From Rhodospirillaceae bacterium (GTDB lineage: Bacteria; Pseudomonadota; Alphaproteobacteria; Bin65), in assembly GCA_028819475.1 (NCBI GenBank), contig JAPPLJ010000067.1, positions 62,001 through 126,000 of the forward strand: 64,000 nt of DNA, read 5' to 3'. The stretch's first letter is position 1; each line of letters begins with the position of its first letter. Under the pieces are notes generated by a model. It saw only the letters and a list, made by a program, of their open reading frames with translations. It was not told where the DNA came from and made no database searches. The position numbers and the translations under genes were made by a program. Of the stretch, positions 45,230 to 54,423 are shown piece by piece.

Positions 45230-46222
45230 ATGCCTGTTACATTACGTCAATTGCGATATTTCCGTGCTTTGGCCGAACACGGTTCCTTTTCCCGCGCGGC
45301 CGAGAAGGTCCACATCTCGCAGCCCGCTCTTTCCATCCAGATCCGCGAGCTGGAAGCCACCCTGGGCGGTTTGGTGGTCGAGCGCGAGAGCCGGGGCGTC
45401 GTCCTGACCCGGCTCGGCCGCGACGCCTTCGAGCAAACGATCCGGATCCTCGACGAGACGACGCTGCTCGAGACATTGGGAACACGCCTTGAGAACGGTC
45501 CGGTGCGGGCCGCCGTGGGCGTCCTGTCGACCTTAGCCCCCTATCTGGTGCCGGGTGTCATGGAGCGCCTCAGGGAGGCGTCTCCGCGCGTCGACATCAA
45601 TATCGTGGAGTCTTCCGGAGAGACACTGACCGCCGAACTGGTCGCCGGCCGCCTCGATGCCGCCGTCGTTTCGCACCCCCTGGGCTTGCTCGAACTCTGC
45701 GAGCGCATCCTGTTCGAAGACCGCTTCCTGCTCGCCGGCCATGCCGAGCGGCTCGCCTCGATCCGCCGCAATGCAGACGACACGGTCTCGCCGGCCGAAC
45801 TGGCCCGGGCCGATGTCGGTCCGTTGCTCACGCTCGATGACAGCGATTGCCTCGCCGCCCAGACGATGGGGGCCTGCCTGACGTGGCGCATCCGTGAAGT
45901 CCGGCGCGGCGCCGGATCGCTGGCAACGCTCTCGCGCCTCGTCGCCCAGGGCGCCGGGTTGACCCTGCTGCCGGAGACCGCGGCAGCCGCGGAGCGCGCG
46001 GCGTCTCCGGATCTTTGCTTCCTGCGTCTTGCAGCGCCCCAGCCGGCGCGCCGTATCGTTCTCGTCCACCGGACCGCCGCCCAGGGCCAGCGCTGGATCG
46101 AGAGTCTGGCGGAGGCGGTCACCGAGGCGGGGCAGGCCCTGGTGTCCGAAGCAGCGGCGGCGGTCCGCAGCCCGCCTGCGCGAGGGTTGGCGAAACCGGA
46201 AAGCCTGGCCGAAGCGGCATGA
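45230..46222 (+). CDS. LysR-family regulator, OxyR-like
   Basis: 330-residue LysR-type regulator. The winged helix-turn-helix is MPVTLRQLRYFRALAEHG with FSRAAEKVHISQPALSIQIR. The ligand domain carries two cysteines nine residues apart, C207 in DDSDCLAAQ and C216 in MGACLTW, which match the spacing and setting of the OxyR redox pair (C199/C208 in E. coli). An oxidant-sensing role is therefore likely. The start ATG lies among alternative nearby ATGs; this one has the family N-terminus. No catalase or peroxiredoxin gene is adjacent. Confidence 0.85.
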   Translation: MPVTLRQLRYFRALAEHGSFSRAAEKVHISQPALSIQIRELEATLGGLVVERESRGVVLTRLGRDAFEQTIRILDETTLLETLGTRLENGPVRAAVGVLSTLAPYLVPGVMERLREASPRVDINIVESSGETLTAELVAGRLDAAVVSHPLGLLELCERILFEDRFLLAGHAERLASIRRNADDTVSPAELARADVGPLLTLDDSDCLAAQTMGACLTWRIREVRRGAGSLATLSRLVAQGAGLTLLPETAAAAERAASPDLCFLRLAAPQPARRIVLVHRTAAQGQRWIESLAEAVTEAGQALVSEAAAAVRSPPARGLAKPESLAEAA

Positions 46223-46408
46223 CGCCACCGTGATTCGCCCTCCCCGGAATTCCGCCTCCGGTCATGGCCCGCTCAAATCCCGTCCGGGTTCCCTCCCACC
46301 CGCTGACGTGGAAGGCGAAGCCGGCCGTGACCGGAGCCGGAATTCCGGGTTGGCGCCGCTGCGCTCCCGGACTGCGATGAAACGCGGCGAAGCCCGACAA
46401 GGCCGCCG

Positions 46409-48085
46409 CTAGAACAACCCCTGCACCAGGCCGTCCCCGTCCAGATGGATGGCTTCGGCGGCGGGGACGCGGGGCAAGCCGGGCATCGTCATGATGTCGC
46501 CGGCGATCGCCACGATAAAGCCGGCGCCGGCCGACAGGCGGACCTCGCGGACGTTGACCGCGTGACCCTCCGGCGCGCCCTTGAGCGCCGGGTCGGTCGA
46601 GAAACTGTATTGCGTCTTGGCCATGCAGACCGGGAAATCGCCGTAGCCGCCCTCTTCCCAGTCCTTGAGCTGGTTGCGCACCCTGGCGTCCGCCGTGACT
46701 TCGGCCGCACGGTAGATTTCCTTCGCCACCGTCTCGATCTTGCCGAACAGGGAAACGTCGTCGCCGTAGAGCGGGCGGAAATCCGATGCGCCGCTGTCGC
46801 AGATGTCGACGACGGCCCGCGCCAGGTCCTCGGTGCCGGCGCCGCCATCCGCCCAGTGGGAGGCGACGATGGCCTCGGCCCCGAGACCGCCGGCCGTCTC
46901 GCGCACGGCATCCAGCTCGGCTTCGGTATCGGCAACGAACCGGTTGACGGCGACGACCGGCTGGACGCCGAATTTCTTGATATTCTCGATATGCCGCGCC
47001 AGGTTCGAGCAGCCGGCGCGAACCGCCTCGACATTCTCGGCGCCGAGGTCCTCCCGCGCCACGCCGCCGTGCATTTTCAGCGCCCGGACCGTGGCGACCA
47101 GGACCACGGCGTCCGGCGCCAGCCCGGCCTTGCGGCACTTGATGTTGAAGAATTTCTCCGCGCCCAGGTCGGCGCCGAAGCCGGCCTCGGTCACGATGTA
47201 ATCGGCCAGCTTGAGCGCCGTCGTCGTCGCCGTCACCGAGTTGCAGCCGTGAGCGATGTTGGCGAACGGCCCGCCGTGAATGAAGGCCGGATTGTTCTCC
47301 AGAGTCTGGACGATGTTCGGCATCAGCGCGTCCTTGAGCAGCACCGCCATCGCCGGCGCGGCCTTGATGTCCGCCGCGCGCACCGGCTCGCGGCTGCGCG
47401 TGTAGCCGACGACGATGTTGCCGATCCGCTCCGCCAGGTCGTCCAGGTCGGTCGCCAGGCAGAAGATCGCCATGATCTCCGACGCCACGGTGATGTCGAA
47501 CCCGTCCTCGCGGGCGAAGCCGTTGGCGACGCCGCCGAGCGACGAGGTGATCTGGCGCAACGCCCGGTCGTTCATGTCCACGACCCGGCGGAAGGCGATC
47601 CGGCGGGTGTCGAGCCCGGCCTTGTTGCCCCAGTAGATGTGGTTGTCGACCATCGCCGCCAGCAGGTTGTGGGCGATGCCGATGGCGTGGAAATCGCCGG
47701 TGAAGTGGAGGTTGATGTCCTCCATCGGCACAACCTGGGCATAGCCGCCGCCGGCCGCGCCGCCCTTCATGCCGAAGCAGGGGCCGAGGGAGGGCTCGCG
47801 CAGGCAGACGGTGGCGCGCTTGCCGATCCGGTTCAGCCCGTCGCCGAGGCCGACCGTCGTCGTCGTCTTGCCTTCGCCGGCCGGGGTCGGCGTGATCGCG
47901 GTGACCAGGATCAGCTTGCCGTCCGGCCGGTCCTTGAGCGAGCGGATGAAATCGTAGGACAGCTTCGCCTTGTGCGGCCCGTATTGCAGCAGGCTTTCCG
48001 CCGGGATGTCGAGCTTTTCGCCGATCGCGGTTATCGGCTGCAGGGAGGCTTCGCGGGCGATCTCGATGTCGGATTTTACGGCCAT
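46409..48085 (-). CDS. fhs: formate-tetrahydrofolate ligase
   Basis: ATP-dependent synthesis of 10-formyl-THF from formate, or the reverse. 558 residues with the P-loop [56 protein letters not shown] and the [15 protein letters not shown] end. It is last in the glnT-glxBCD run, 106 bp after the 136-residue gene. That places one-carbon/folate chemistry next to amine-nitrogen chemistry, as expected if methyl groups removed from an amine are oxidised through folate. It could have its own promoter. Confidence 0.96.
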   Translation of the reverse strand: MAVKSDIEIAREASLQPITAIGEKLDIPAESLLQYGPHKAKLSYDFIRSLKDRPDGKLILVTAITPTPAGEGKTTTTVGLGDGLNRIGKRATVCLREPSLGPCFGMKGGAAGGGYAQVVPMEDINLHFTGDFHAIGIAHNLLAAMVDNHIYWGNKAGLDTRRIAFRRVVDMNDRALRQITSSLGGVANGFAREDGFDITVASEIMAIFCLATDLDDLAERIGNIVVGYTRSREPVRAADIKAAPAMAVLLKDALMPNIVQTLENNPAFIHGGPFANIAHGCNSVTATTTALKLADYIVTEAGFGADLGAEKFFNIKCRKAGLAPDAVVLVATVRALKMHGGVAREDLGAENVEAVRAGCSNLARHIENIKKFGVQPVVAVNRFVADTEAELDAVRETAGGLGAEAIVASHWADGGAGTEDLARAVVDICDSGASDFRPLYGDDVSLFGKIETVAKEIYRAAEVTADARVRNQLKDWEEGGYGDFPVCMAKTQYSFSTDPALKGAPEGHAVNVREVRLSAGAGFIVAIAGDIMTMPGLPRVPAAEAIHLDGDGLVQGLF

Positions 48086-48191
48086 GGCGGGACTCTCAGG
48101 ATCGGGGGCACACTGAATGGAAACCGCCGCCGGCCGGTAATCCGGACAGGCCGGCCGGCGCCGGGCGGCAGTCGGAGGAACGGCGGAAGCG

Positions 48192-48602
48192 TCAGAACTT
48201 CCGGTAGGCCTTGTACAGGTCCACCAGCGGGTGGTCGGGCGACATCTGGAACTTGATCAGCATTTCGCGGGCGATCATGTCCCGGTCCTGCTGGTTGTCC
48301 GGCAGGTCCATGTCCTCGGGGATCGCGACCCAGCCGTTGATGTTGCGGTCGAACACCGCGGCCTGGCCGTCGTCATAGCCCATATGGACGTCTTCGAGCC
48401 AGTTCAGGTCGTCCCAGCCCATGAATTCGAGATAGTCCTTCAGGAACGGGGTCAGCCGTTCGTAGTCGGGCAGCAGGTTGACATCGTAGCGATAGCCGAT
48501 GTGCTGCCCGATGGTCTGTTCGCGCTCCGAATCGAGGCCGCCGCCTTTCAGGAAATGGTCGACATCGTCGATCCGGGAGCCCTTGTATCCGGTTCCGGCC
48601 AT
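48192..48602 (-). CDS. uncharacterised 136-residue protein of the glx cluster
   Basis: I do not recognise a characterised family. The sequence is acidic and Asp/Tyr-rich with several aromatic clusters: [39 protein letters not shown], and [17 protein letters not shown] at the C-terminus. There is no signal peptide, membrane helix or cysteine. It starts 16 bases after the glxD stop and has a strong GGAGAGGG ribosome binding site, so it is certainly in the same transcript. It may be a small accessory subunit or assembly factor of the glutamate-synthase-like complex. Confidence 0.8.
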   Translation of the reverse strand: MAGTGYKGSRIDDVDHFLKGGGLDSEREQTIGQHIGYRYDVNLLPDYERLTPFLKDYLEFMGWDDLNWLEDVHMGYDDGQAAVFDRNINGWVAIPEDMDLPDNQQDRDMIAREMLIKFQMSPDHPLVDLYKAYRKF

Positions 48603-48618
48603 TGCCGCGCCCTCTCCT

Positions 48619-49995
48619 CTAGATGTGGTGATAATCGTCGACGCCGACCGTGAAGTCGGTGCCGGCCAGCGGAACCTGCGCAATCGCAGAGGCTTCCATG
48701 GTCAGCGCGGCCAGGTCTTCCGGCTCGAGGCTGTGGATGTTGGTCTTGCCGCAGGCGCGCGCCATCATCTGCGCTTCCATGGTCAGCGTGTGCAGGAAAT
48801 TGTAGACGCGCTCGGCGGCCTCGTCCGGGTTCAGGCGCTTGCGCAGCAGCGGGTCCTGGGTCGCGACGCCGACCGGGCAGCGGCCGGTGTGGCAGTGATA
48901 GCAGGCGCCGGCCTGCACCCCCATTTCCGAAGGGAAATCGGCTTCCGGGATGTCCTTGTTGCAGTTGAGCGCCATCATCGCCGAGTGGCCGATCGCGATG
49001 GCGTCGGCGCCCAGCGCCAGCGCCTTGGCGACGTCGCCGCCGTTGCGGATGCCGCCGGCGTAGACCAGCGAGATCTCGCCCCGCTTGCCGAGATCGTCGA
49101 TGGCGCGGCGGGCCTGGCGGATCGCGGCCATGCCGGGTACGCCGGTCTCTTCGGTCGCCAGGTGCGGGCCGGCGCCGGTGCCGCCTTCCATGCCGTCGAT
49201 ATAGATCGAATCCGGATCACACTTCACCGCCATGCGGACGTCGTCGTAGACACGCGCGGCGCCCAGCTTGAGCTGGATCGGGATCTGCCCGTCGGTTGCC
49301 TCGCGGATTTCGAGAATCTTGAGCGCCAGGTCGTCGGGCCCCAGCCAGTCAGGATGGCGCGCCGGCGAGCGCTGGTCGATGCCGGCCGGCAGCGAGCGCA
49401 TCTCCGCGACCTGGTCGGTCACCTTCTGGCCCATCAGGTGACCGCCGAGGCCGACCTTGCAGCCCTGGCCGATGAAGAATTCGCAGCCGTCGGCGAGCAG
49501 CAGATGGTGCGGATTGAAGCCGTAGCGCGACTGGATGCACTGGTAGAACCACTTGGACGAATAGCGCCGCTCGTCCGGGATCATGCCGCCTTCGCCGGAG
49601 CAGGTTGCCGTGCCGGCCATCGTCGCGCCGCGGGCGAGCGCCGTCTTGGCTTCGAACGACAGGGCGCCGAAACTCATGCCGGTGATGTAGACCGGAATCT
49701 CCAGCTCAAGCGGCCGCTTGGCGCGCGGCCCGATGACCGTTTTGGTCAGGCATTTCTCGCGATAGCCCTCGATCACGAAGCGGGTCAGCGTGCCGGGCAG
49801 GAAGGTCAGGTCGTCCCAGTGCGGAATTTTCTTGAAGATCGAAAAGCCGCGCATCCGGTAGCGGCCGAGTTCCGACTTCACATGGATGTCGTTGATGACT
49901 TCGGGTGTGAAGATCTGGCTCCTGCCGAGGATGTATTTTTCCTCGACTTCCAGCTTGGAGTGGCCCTCGCCACCCGGGATCGGATCGTCCAGCAT
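48619..49995 (-). CDS. glxD: FMN-binding glutamate-synthase-like subunit (GlxD/MgsC type)
   Basis: Corresponds to the FMN/synthase domain of the glutamate synthase large subunit as a separate 458-residue protein. ITGMSFGALSFEAKTALARG, GEGGMIPDERRY, the TIM-barrel phosphate-binding VYAGGIRNGGDVAKALALGA and a cysteine cluster GACYHCHTGRCPVGVATQ (3Fe-4S ligands in GltB) are all present. An earlier in-frame ATG overlaps glxC, but the ATG at 49995 starts the conserved protein. In N-methylglutamate synthase the equivalent subunit joins methylamine-derived nitrogen with 2-oxoglutarate. Confidence 0.9.
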   Translation of the reverse strand: MLDDPIPGGEGHSKLEVEEKYILGRSQIFTPEVINDIHVKSELGRYRMRGFSIFKKIPHWDDLTFLPGTLTRFVIEGYREKCLTKTVIGPRAKRPLELEIPVYITGMSFGALSFEAKTALARGATMAGTATCSGEGGMIPDERRYSSKWFYQCIQSRYGFNPHHLLLADGCEFFIGQGCKVGLGGHLMGQKVTDQVAEMRSLPAGIDQRSPARHPDWLGPDDLALKILEIREATDGQIPIQLKLGAARVYDDVRMAVKCDPDSIYIDGMEGGTGAGPHLATEETGVPGMAAIRQARRAIDDLGKRGEISLVYAGGIRNGGDVAKALALGADAIAIGHSAMMALNCNKDIPEADFPSEMGVQAGACYHCHTGRCPVGVATQDPLLRKRLNPDEAAERVYNFLHTLTMEAQMMARACGKTNIHSLEPEDLAALTMEASAIAQVPLAGTDFTVGVDDYHHI

Positions 49996-50042
49996 GTCGG
50001 TGTCTTTCTTCGGTGCGACGGCGGCGCAGAAGCCGAACCGGC

Positions 50043-50885
50043 CTAGAGGACCAGCTTCTTCTCCGTCGGTTCGAGATTGTCGTAGCTCCACAGCTGCTTG
50101 CCGGCGACGATCTTGGTGAAATGGTCGACGCCCTGCTCCGGCAGCATCTCGTACATGGCCAGCTTGCGGGTCAGCCAGGCGCTGTCGAGATCGGTCAACT
50201 CCGCCGGGACCGCGTCGACGCCGAGGTCCTGGATCTCGCCGCCGATGAAGATCGTGCCGTCATACATGGAATCGCCGAGATTCTTGCCCGCGTTGCCGCA
50301 CACGACCATGCGGCCGCGCTGCATCATGAAGCCGGAAAAGGCGCCGGTGTCGCCGCCGACCAGGATGGTGCCGCCCTTCTGGTCGATCCCGGTGCGCGAG
50401 CCGACCGAGCCCTTGCACACCAGGTCGCCGCCGCGCAGTGCGGCGCCGAAGGTCGAGCCGGCATTCTTTTCGACCACGCAGACGCCGGCCATCATGTTCT
50501 CGCCGAACGACCAGCCGACGCGGCCTGAAATCCGCACCGTCGGGCCGTCGAGCAGGCCGCAGCCGAAATAGCCCAGGCTGCCGTCGACGATGATGTTCAT
50601 GCGGTTCAGGATGCCGACGATCAGCGAGTGCCTGGCGCCCGGATTCCGCACCACGATGCTGCCGTGGCCGGAATCCATCAGTTCGCGGATCTTGCTGTTG
50701 ATCGCCGTCGGTTCCAGATCGGCGCAATCGATCTCGGCGCGCCGGTTGAAATCGACATCCCGGGCAAAGTCGTAACCGAAACCGCCTTCGTTCTCGAGCG
50801 TGAACTTGGTCTTGATGTCCCGGCCCGTCAGGGGCTCGGTATGCATGCCCATCTGGGTCGAGACGGACTCGCCTACGCCTGCCAT
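50043..50885 (-). CDS. glxC: GXGXG-motif glutamate-synthase-like subunit (GlxC/MgsB type)
   Basis: Stand-alone version of the C-terminal beta-helix (GXGXG) domain of glutamate synthase, 280 residues. Gly-rich repeats are evident: VDGSLGYFGCGLLDGPTVRI, GRVGWSFGENMMAGVCVVE, GGDTGAFSGFMMQRGRMVV and GTIFIGGEIQDLG. In GltB this domain is structural and lines the ammonia tunnel. It overlaps glxB by 13 bases, which implies coupling. Several ATGs lie near the start, so the true N-terminus could be 11-13 residues later. Confidence 0.9.
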   Translation of the reverse strand: MAGVGESVSTQMGMHTEPLTGRDIKTKFTLENEGGFGYDFARDVDFNRRAEIDCADLEPTAINSKIRELMDSGHGSIVVRNPGARHSLIVGILNRMNIIVDGSLGYFGCGLLDGPTVRISGRVGWSFGENMMAGVCVVEKNAGSTFGAALRGGDLVCKGSVGSRTGIDQKGGTILVGGDTGAFSGFMMQRGRMVVCGNAGKNLGDSMYDGTIFIGGEIQDLGVDAVPAELTDLDSAWLTRKLAMYEMLPEQGVDHFTKIVAGKQLWSYDNLEPTEKKLVL

Positions 50886-51808
50886 ACCCGGACCTCCTCG
50901 TCGTAGGGATCGGTCGTATCGATCTCGTGGGGGATGATCGCCCGGATCGCGACCTCTTCCGACGCCAGGGCAACAAGGTCGTCCGCCTCGTAGAGGACCA
51001 TCGGCTTGGCGGCCATCGTGTCCTTGGCCATGCCCAGCTCGCTGCCGGTCGTGATCAGGTAGGTGAATACGCCGTCGATCTCGTCGATCGATCTGCGCAG
51101 GGACTCTTCCAGCGTCACGCCCTTTTCGAGATTGACCGCCGTATAGACCGCGAGCAGTTCCGAATCGCAGTCGCTGACGAAACGCTGCCCTTCGCGCTCC
51201 AGTTGCCGGCGCATCAGCCAGTAGTTGGTGATCTGGCCGTTATGGACGACGGCGATGTCGTTGTACGGATAGGCCCAGTAGGGATGGGCCGAGCGGATAT
51301 CGACATCGGATTCCGTCGCCATGCGCGTGTGGCCGATGCCGTGGGTGCCCGTGAATCCGCCCAGGCTGTAGGCGCCGGACACGTCGGCGGCATCGCCCAG
51401 ATCCTTGATCAGCTCCAGCGCGTTGCCGATCGACAGGATTTCCGCACCCTCGACCTCCTCGATGTGGTCGGCGAGGGTTTTCAGGTCCCCGCCATAGGAA
51501 ATCCGGTAGCGCAGGGAATATTCCGTCGGCTCGTCCAGTTCCAGGACGCTGACGCCCAGATCCTTGAGCACCGCATCGACCGCCGCCTTGCGCTCCACGA
51601 TCGCCCGGTGGATTTTCGTCCCGCCGCCGAGGTCCTCCTTTTCGGCGACCTTGAAGCGCATGATGTATTCGCTCGGGCCGGGCGCGCCATACATGGCGAA
51701 TCCGGTCGAATCCGGGCCGCGGTGCTTCAGCGCCTGCAGCATGGCGGTCATTTCCGCGCCGATGTTGCGGGCGCCGTCGCGGTAGATCAGTCCGGCAATG
51801 CCACACAT
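50873..51808 (-). CDS. glxB: class II glutamine-amidotransferase-like subunit (GlxB/MgsA type)
   Basis: Stand-alone glutaminase-like domain, 311 residues. Ntn nucleophile Cys2 follows the start (MCGIAGLIYRDG), with HRGPDSTGFAMYG, GIGHTRMATESDVDI and VVHNGQITNYWLMRR. It corresponds to the amidotransferase domain of glutamate synthase. In N-methylglutamate synthase and Glx systems the four GltB domains are split among three genes as here. It lies 83 bp downstream of the glutamine-synthetase-like gene. Confidence 0.9.
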   Translation of the reverse strand: MCGIAGLIYRDGARNIGAEMTAMLQALKHRGPDSTGFAMYGAPGPSEYIMRFKVAEKEDLGGGTKIHRAIVERKAAVDAVLKDLGVSVLELDEPTEYSLRYRISYGGDLKTLADHIEEVEGAEILSIGNALELIKDLGDAADVSGAYSLGGFTGTHGIGHTRMATESDVDIRSAHPYWAYPYNDIAVVHNGQITNYWLMRRQLEREGQRFVSDCDSELLAVYTAVNLEKGVTLEESLRRSIDEIDGVFTYLITTGSELGMAKDTMAAKPMVLYEADDLVALASEEVAIRAIIPHEIDTTDPYDEEVRVWQA

Positions 51809-51820
51809 GGCATCTTTCTC

Positions 51821-51850
51821 CTGTCAGTATTCGGCCTGTCAGTATTCGAA
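51821..51850. repeat. 15-bp tandem duplication between glnT and glxB
   Basis: CCTGTCAGTATTCGG followed by CCTGTCAGTATTCGA in the 83-bp gap. It probably arose by slippage; no function is apparent. Confidence 0.6.
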
Positions 51851-51891
51851 TTGTCCTGTGCGGGAAACCGCGGCCTCCCGCCGGACGCTGC

Positions 51892-53361
51892 CTAGGGCAG
51901 GCAATCCAGATAGGTTTCCATGTCCCACTCGGTGGTGGTGTGCAGGAACCGCTCCCACTCGTCCCGCTTGTATTCCTCGTACAGGCGGTACATCTCGCCG
52001 GGCATCGAGGATTTGATGACCTCGTCGTTGGCGAGCGCGTCGAGCGAATCGCCGAGGGTCATCGGCAGCTTCTTGACCAGCTTGCCGGCTTCCATCGCCT
52101 CGTAGATGTTGCGGTCTTCCGGCGGGCCCGGATCGATGTCGTTGCGGATGCCATCGTCGGCCGCCTTGAGGATGGCGCCGGCCATCAGGTGCGGGTTCAC
52201 CATCGAATCCACCGAGCGGTACTCGAAGCGGCCCGGCGCGGAAATGCGCAGGCCGGTCGTGCGGTTCTGGTAACCCCAGTCGGCGAAAACCGGCGCCCAG
52301 AAGCCGGTGTCCCACAGCCGGCGGTAGGAATTCACCGTCGACGCGCCGATGGCGGTCAATGCGCCGAGATGCTTGACGATCCCGCCGACCACCTGCAGGC
52401 CGACCTTGCCGGGCAGCTGCGGATCGTCGGTATCCGGCATGAAGGTGTTTTCGCCGCCCTTCAGATACATGTAGTTGCCTTCCATGCCGGGCAGCGGATC
52501 GTTGCCGAGCCGGTTGAACTCCTCCTGGCCGCCGCGCCACAGCGAGATGTTGTGGTGGCAGCCCGAGGCCGACACGCCCATGAAGGGTTTCGACATGAAG
52601 CAGGCGATCAGGTTGTTCTCCCGGGCGACCTGGGCGCAGATCTGGCGATAGGTCGTCAGCCGGTCGGCGGTCCTGAGCGCATCGTCGAAGGTGAAGTTCA
52701 GTTCGAGCTGGCCCGGCGCGTCCTCGTGATCGCCCTGGATCATGTCCAGCCCCATGGCGCGGGAATATTCGATCACCCGCAGGAAGACCGGGCGCAGGCT
52801 CTCGAACTGGTCGATGTGGTAGCAATAGGGGTTGGAGAAGCCGCCGTCGGGCTTGCCGTCCTCGCCCCGCTTCAACCACATCATTTCCGGCTCGGTGCCG
52901 TGGCGCAGGTGCAGGCCGTCGTGATCCTTCCGGAACTGCTCGTGGATGCGGCGCAGGTTGCCGCGGCAGTCGGACGTCAGGAACGCGCCCGGCTGCTCGC
53001 GCTCCTCGCGGTTGCGGAACAGGGTGCACCAGACCCGGGCGACGCGCTTGTCCCAGGGCAGCTGGCAGAAGGTTTCCGGCTCCGGAATGCCGACCAGTTC
53101 CTTCTCGTGCGGCCCGTAGCCGAGATATTCGCCGTGCCGGTTCAGGAACAGGTTGACGGTCGCGCCGTAGACCAGCTGGAAGCCGCGTTCGGCGACCAGT
53201 TCCCAATGATCCGCCGGGATGCCCTTGCCGCAGATCCGGCCGGTGATCGACACGAACTGCATGTAGAGATACTGGATTCCCAGCTCGTCGATCTTGCTGC
53301 GCACCTGTTTGACCAGCTCGTCGCGGCCGTCCTCTTGCACAAAGGCTTCGATATCCATCAT
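51892..53361 (-). CDS. glnT: glutamine-synthetase-family enzyme (GlnT / gamma-glutamylmethylamide synthetase type)
   Basis: 489-residue ATP-dependent ligase with the GS catalytic fold: the metal and substrate block GDHEDAPGQLELNFTF, ASGCHHNISLWRGG for ATP/glutamate, and the Arg-rich segment RTTGLRISAPGRFEYRSVDS. It is of the GSIII-like GlnT/GmaS branch rather than housekeeping GlnA. Next to glxBCD, the best hypothesis is ligation of an amine (such as methylamine) to glutamate, with the glx products forming an N-methylglutamate-synthase-like enzyme. The start has AAGGGGA upstream; the Met-Met doublet leaves one codon of doubt. Chemical specificity cannot be read from sequence. Confidence 0.88.
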   Translation of the reverse strand: MMDIEAFVQEDGRDELVKQVRSKIDELGIQYLYMQFVSITGRICGKGIPADHWELVAERGFQLVYGATVNLFLNRHGEYLGYGPHEKELVGIPEPETFCQLPWDKRVARVWCTLFRNREEREQPGAFLTSDCRGNLRRIHEQFRKDHDGLHLRHGTEPEMMWLKRGEDGKPDGGFSNPYCYHIDQFESLRPVFLRVIEYSRAMGLDMIQGDHEDAPGQLELNFTFDDALRTADRLTTYRQICAQVARENNLIACFMSKPFMGVSASGCHHNISLWRGGQEEFNRLGNDPLPGMEGNYMYLKGGENTFMPDTDDPQLPGKVGLQVVGGIVKHLGALTAIGASTVNSYRRLWDTGFWAPVFADWGYQNRTTGLRISAPGRFEYRSVDSMVNPHLMAGAILKAADDGIRNDIDPGPPEDRNIYEAMEAGKLVKKLPMTLGDSLDALANDEVIKSSMPGEMYRLYEEYKRDEWERFLHTTTEWDMETYLDCLP

Positions 53362-53424
53362 GTCGCCATCCCCTTCCGCAGCGCCATTGCTGCGCCCCGT
53401 CACGCCGTCCTGGCAATTGACGTG

Positions 53425-53440
53425 ACCAATACGAACCATT
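53425..53440 (+). promoter_or_regulatory. ACCAAT-type direct repeat, glnT side
   Basis: ACCAAT at 53425 and ACCATT at 53435, exactly 10 bases apart, 64 bp upstream of the glnT start. Confidence 0.6.
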
Positions 53441-53580
53441 AAACTGAACCGGACCGACCGATCCCGCGCTCGATATCCAGCGGTGAAAAATCAGGATATC
53501 CGCGCCAAACAGGTTCTGCAGTCGGCGTGTTTCTCGCGATCCAGCTTGACTGAACTGTCGCTACTTTGCACTGTCAAATG

Positions 53581-53616
53581 ACCAATTGCAAACCAATTTT
53601 GCCAATATCGACCAAT
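53581..53616 (+). promoter_or_regulatory. four-hexamer ACCAAT array, gntR side
   Basis: ACCAAT at 53581, ACCAAT at 53592, GCCAAT at 53601 and ACCAAT at 53611, spaced 11, 9 and 10 bases, ending 45 bases before the gntR GTG. The same face of the helix is presented four times. Confidence 0.7.
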
Positions 53617-53661
53617 TAGGGCAGAACGGCAAAATGCCGGGAATTTTCGGAGGGTGCCGCT

Positions 53662-54402
53662 GTGGATTCCACTGGCGCTGAAGCAAAGGAGACCAGGCCG
53701 GCCGCGGTCTCGCGCCTTGGCGAGGGCGGACGCCATGTCGGGCAGATCACGGCCCAGCTGCGCGAGGCGATTCGCAGCGGCATTTACGTGCACGGCGACC
53801 AGTTGCCGGCCGAGCGGGAACTGGCGGAGCGCTTCGACACGGCGCGCAGCACGATCCGCAAGGTCCTGTTCAATCTGGAAAGCGAGGGCCTGATCGAGCG
53901 GCGGGTCGGCAGCGGTACCTTCGTGAAGTACGACGACATCTCGATCGGCGCGGCGCATGACATCGTCAGCCGGGTCAGCCCGCTCGAACTGATCGAGGCG
54001 CGCCTGGCCGTCGAGCCGCACATGATCCGCCTGGCGGTGCTCCATGCGACGGCCAACGAAATCAAGATGCTCGAAGCGATTCTGAACGACCTCGAGCAGT
54101 GCCGGCACGACAAGGAGGCCTTTTCCCGGCACGACAGCATGTTCCACGAATGGCTCGCCAGAAGTTCCAAGAACCCGCTGATGCTGCATCTCTACCAGCA
54201 GATCAACGCCGTCCGGGGCCACGACCAGTGGGACGCGATGAAGAACAAGATCCTGTCGCCGGAGGAAATCGACGAATACAATCGCCAGCACCGCGCGCTG
54301 TTCGAGGCGATCCGCCGCCGGGACATCGCCGACGCCGTCAAGCAGATCAACGACCATCTGGAAAAGGCGCGCCAGGACCTCATGGGCGCCGCGGCGGTTT
54401 AG
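53662..54402 (+). CDS. GntR/FadR-family transcriptional regulator
   Basis: 246-residue regulator with an N-terminal winged helix-turn-helix (LREAIRSGIYVHGDQLPAER, LAERFDTARSTIRKVLFNLE, GLIERRVGSGTFV) and a C-terminal all-helical FCD ligand domain (LIEARLAVEPHMIRLAVLHA, HDSMFHEWLARSS). The GTG start has GGAGGG seven bases upstream. It is divergent from glnT and convergent with the nitrilase-type gene, 22 bases apart. It is the only regulator in the amine locus and the best candidate to bind the ACCAAT arrays. Confidence 0.92.
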   Translation: MDSTGAEAKETRPAAVSRLGEGGRHVGQITAQLREAIRSGIYVHGDQLPAERELAERFDTARSTIRKVLFNLESEGLIERRVGSGTFVKYDDISIGAAHDIVSRVSPLELIEARLAVEPHMIRLAVLHATANEIKMLEAILNDLEQCRHDKEAFSRHDSMFHEWLARSSKNPLMLHLYQQINAVRGHDQWDAMKNKILSPEEIDEYNRQHRALFEAIRRRDIADAVKQINDHLEKARQDLMGAAAV

Positions 54403-54423
54403 AGCAGCCCCCGACGCCCGCGC

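Larger units (their letters stand above)
53362..53661. promoter_or_regulatory. divergent glnT/gntR control region
   Basis: 300 bp between divergent genes with no coding frame worth reporting. It carries two groups of ACCAAT-like hexamers, close to glnT and close to gntR. Confidence 0.75.
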
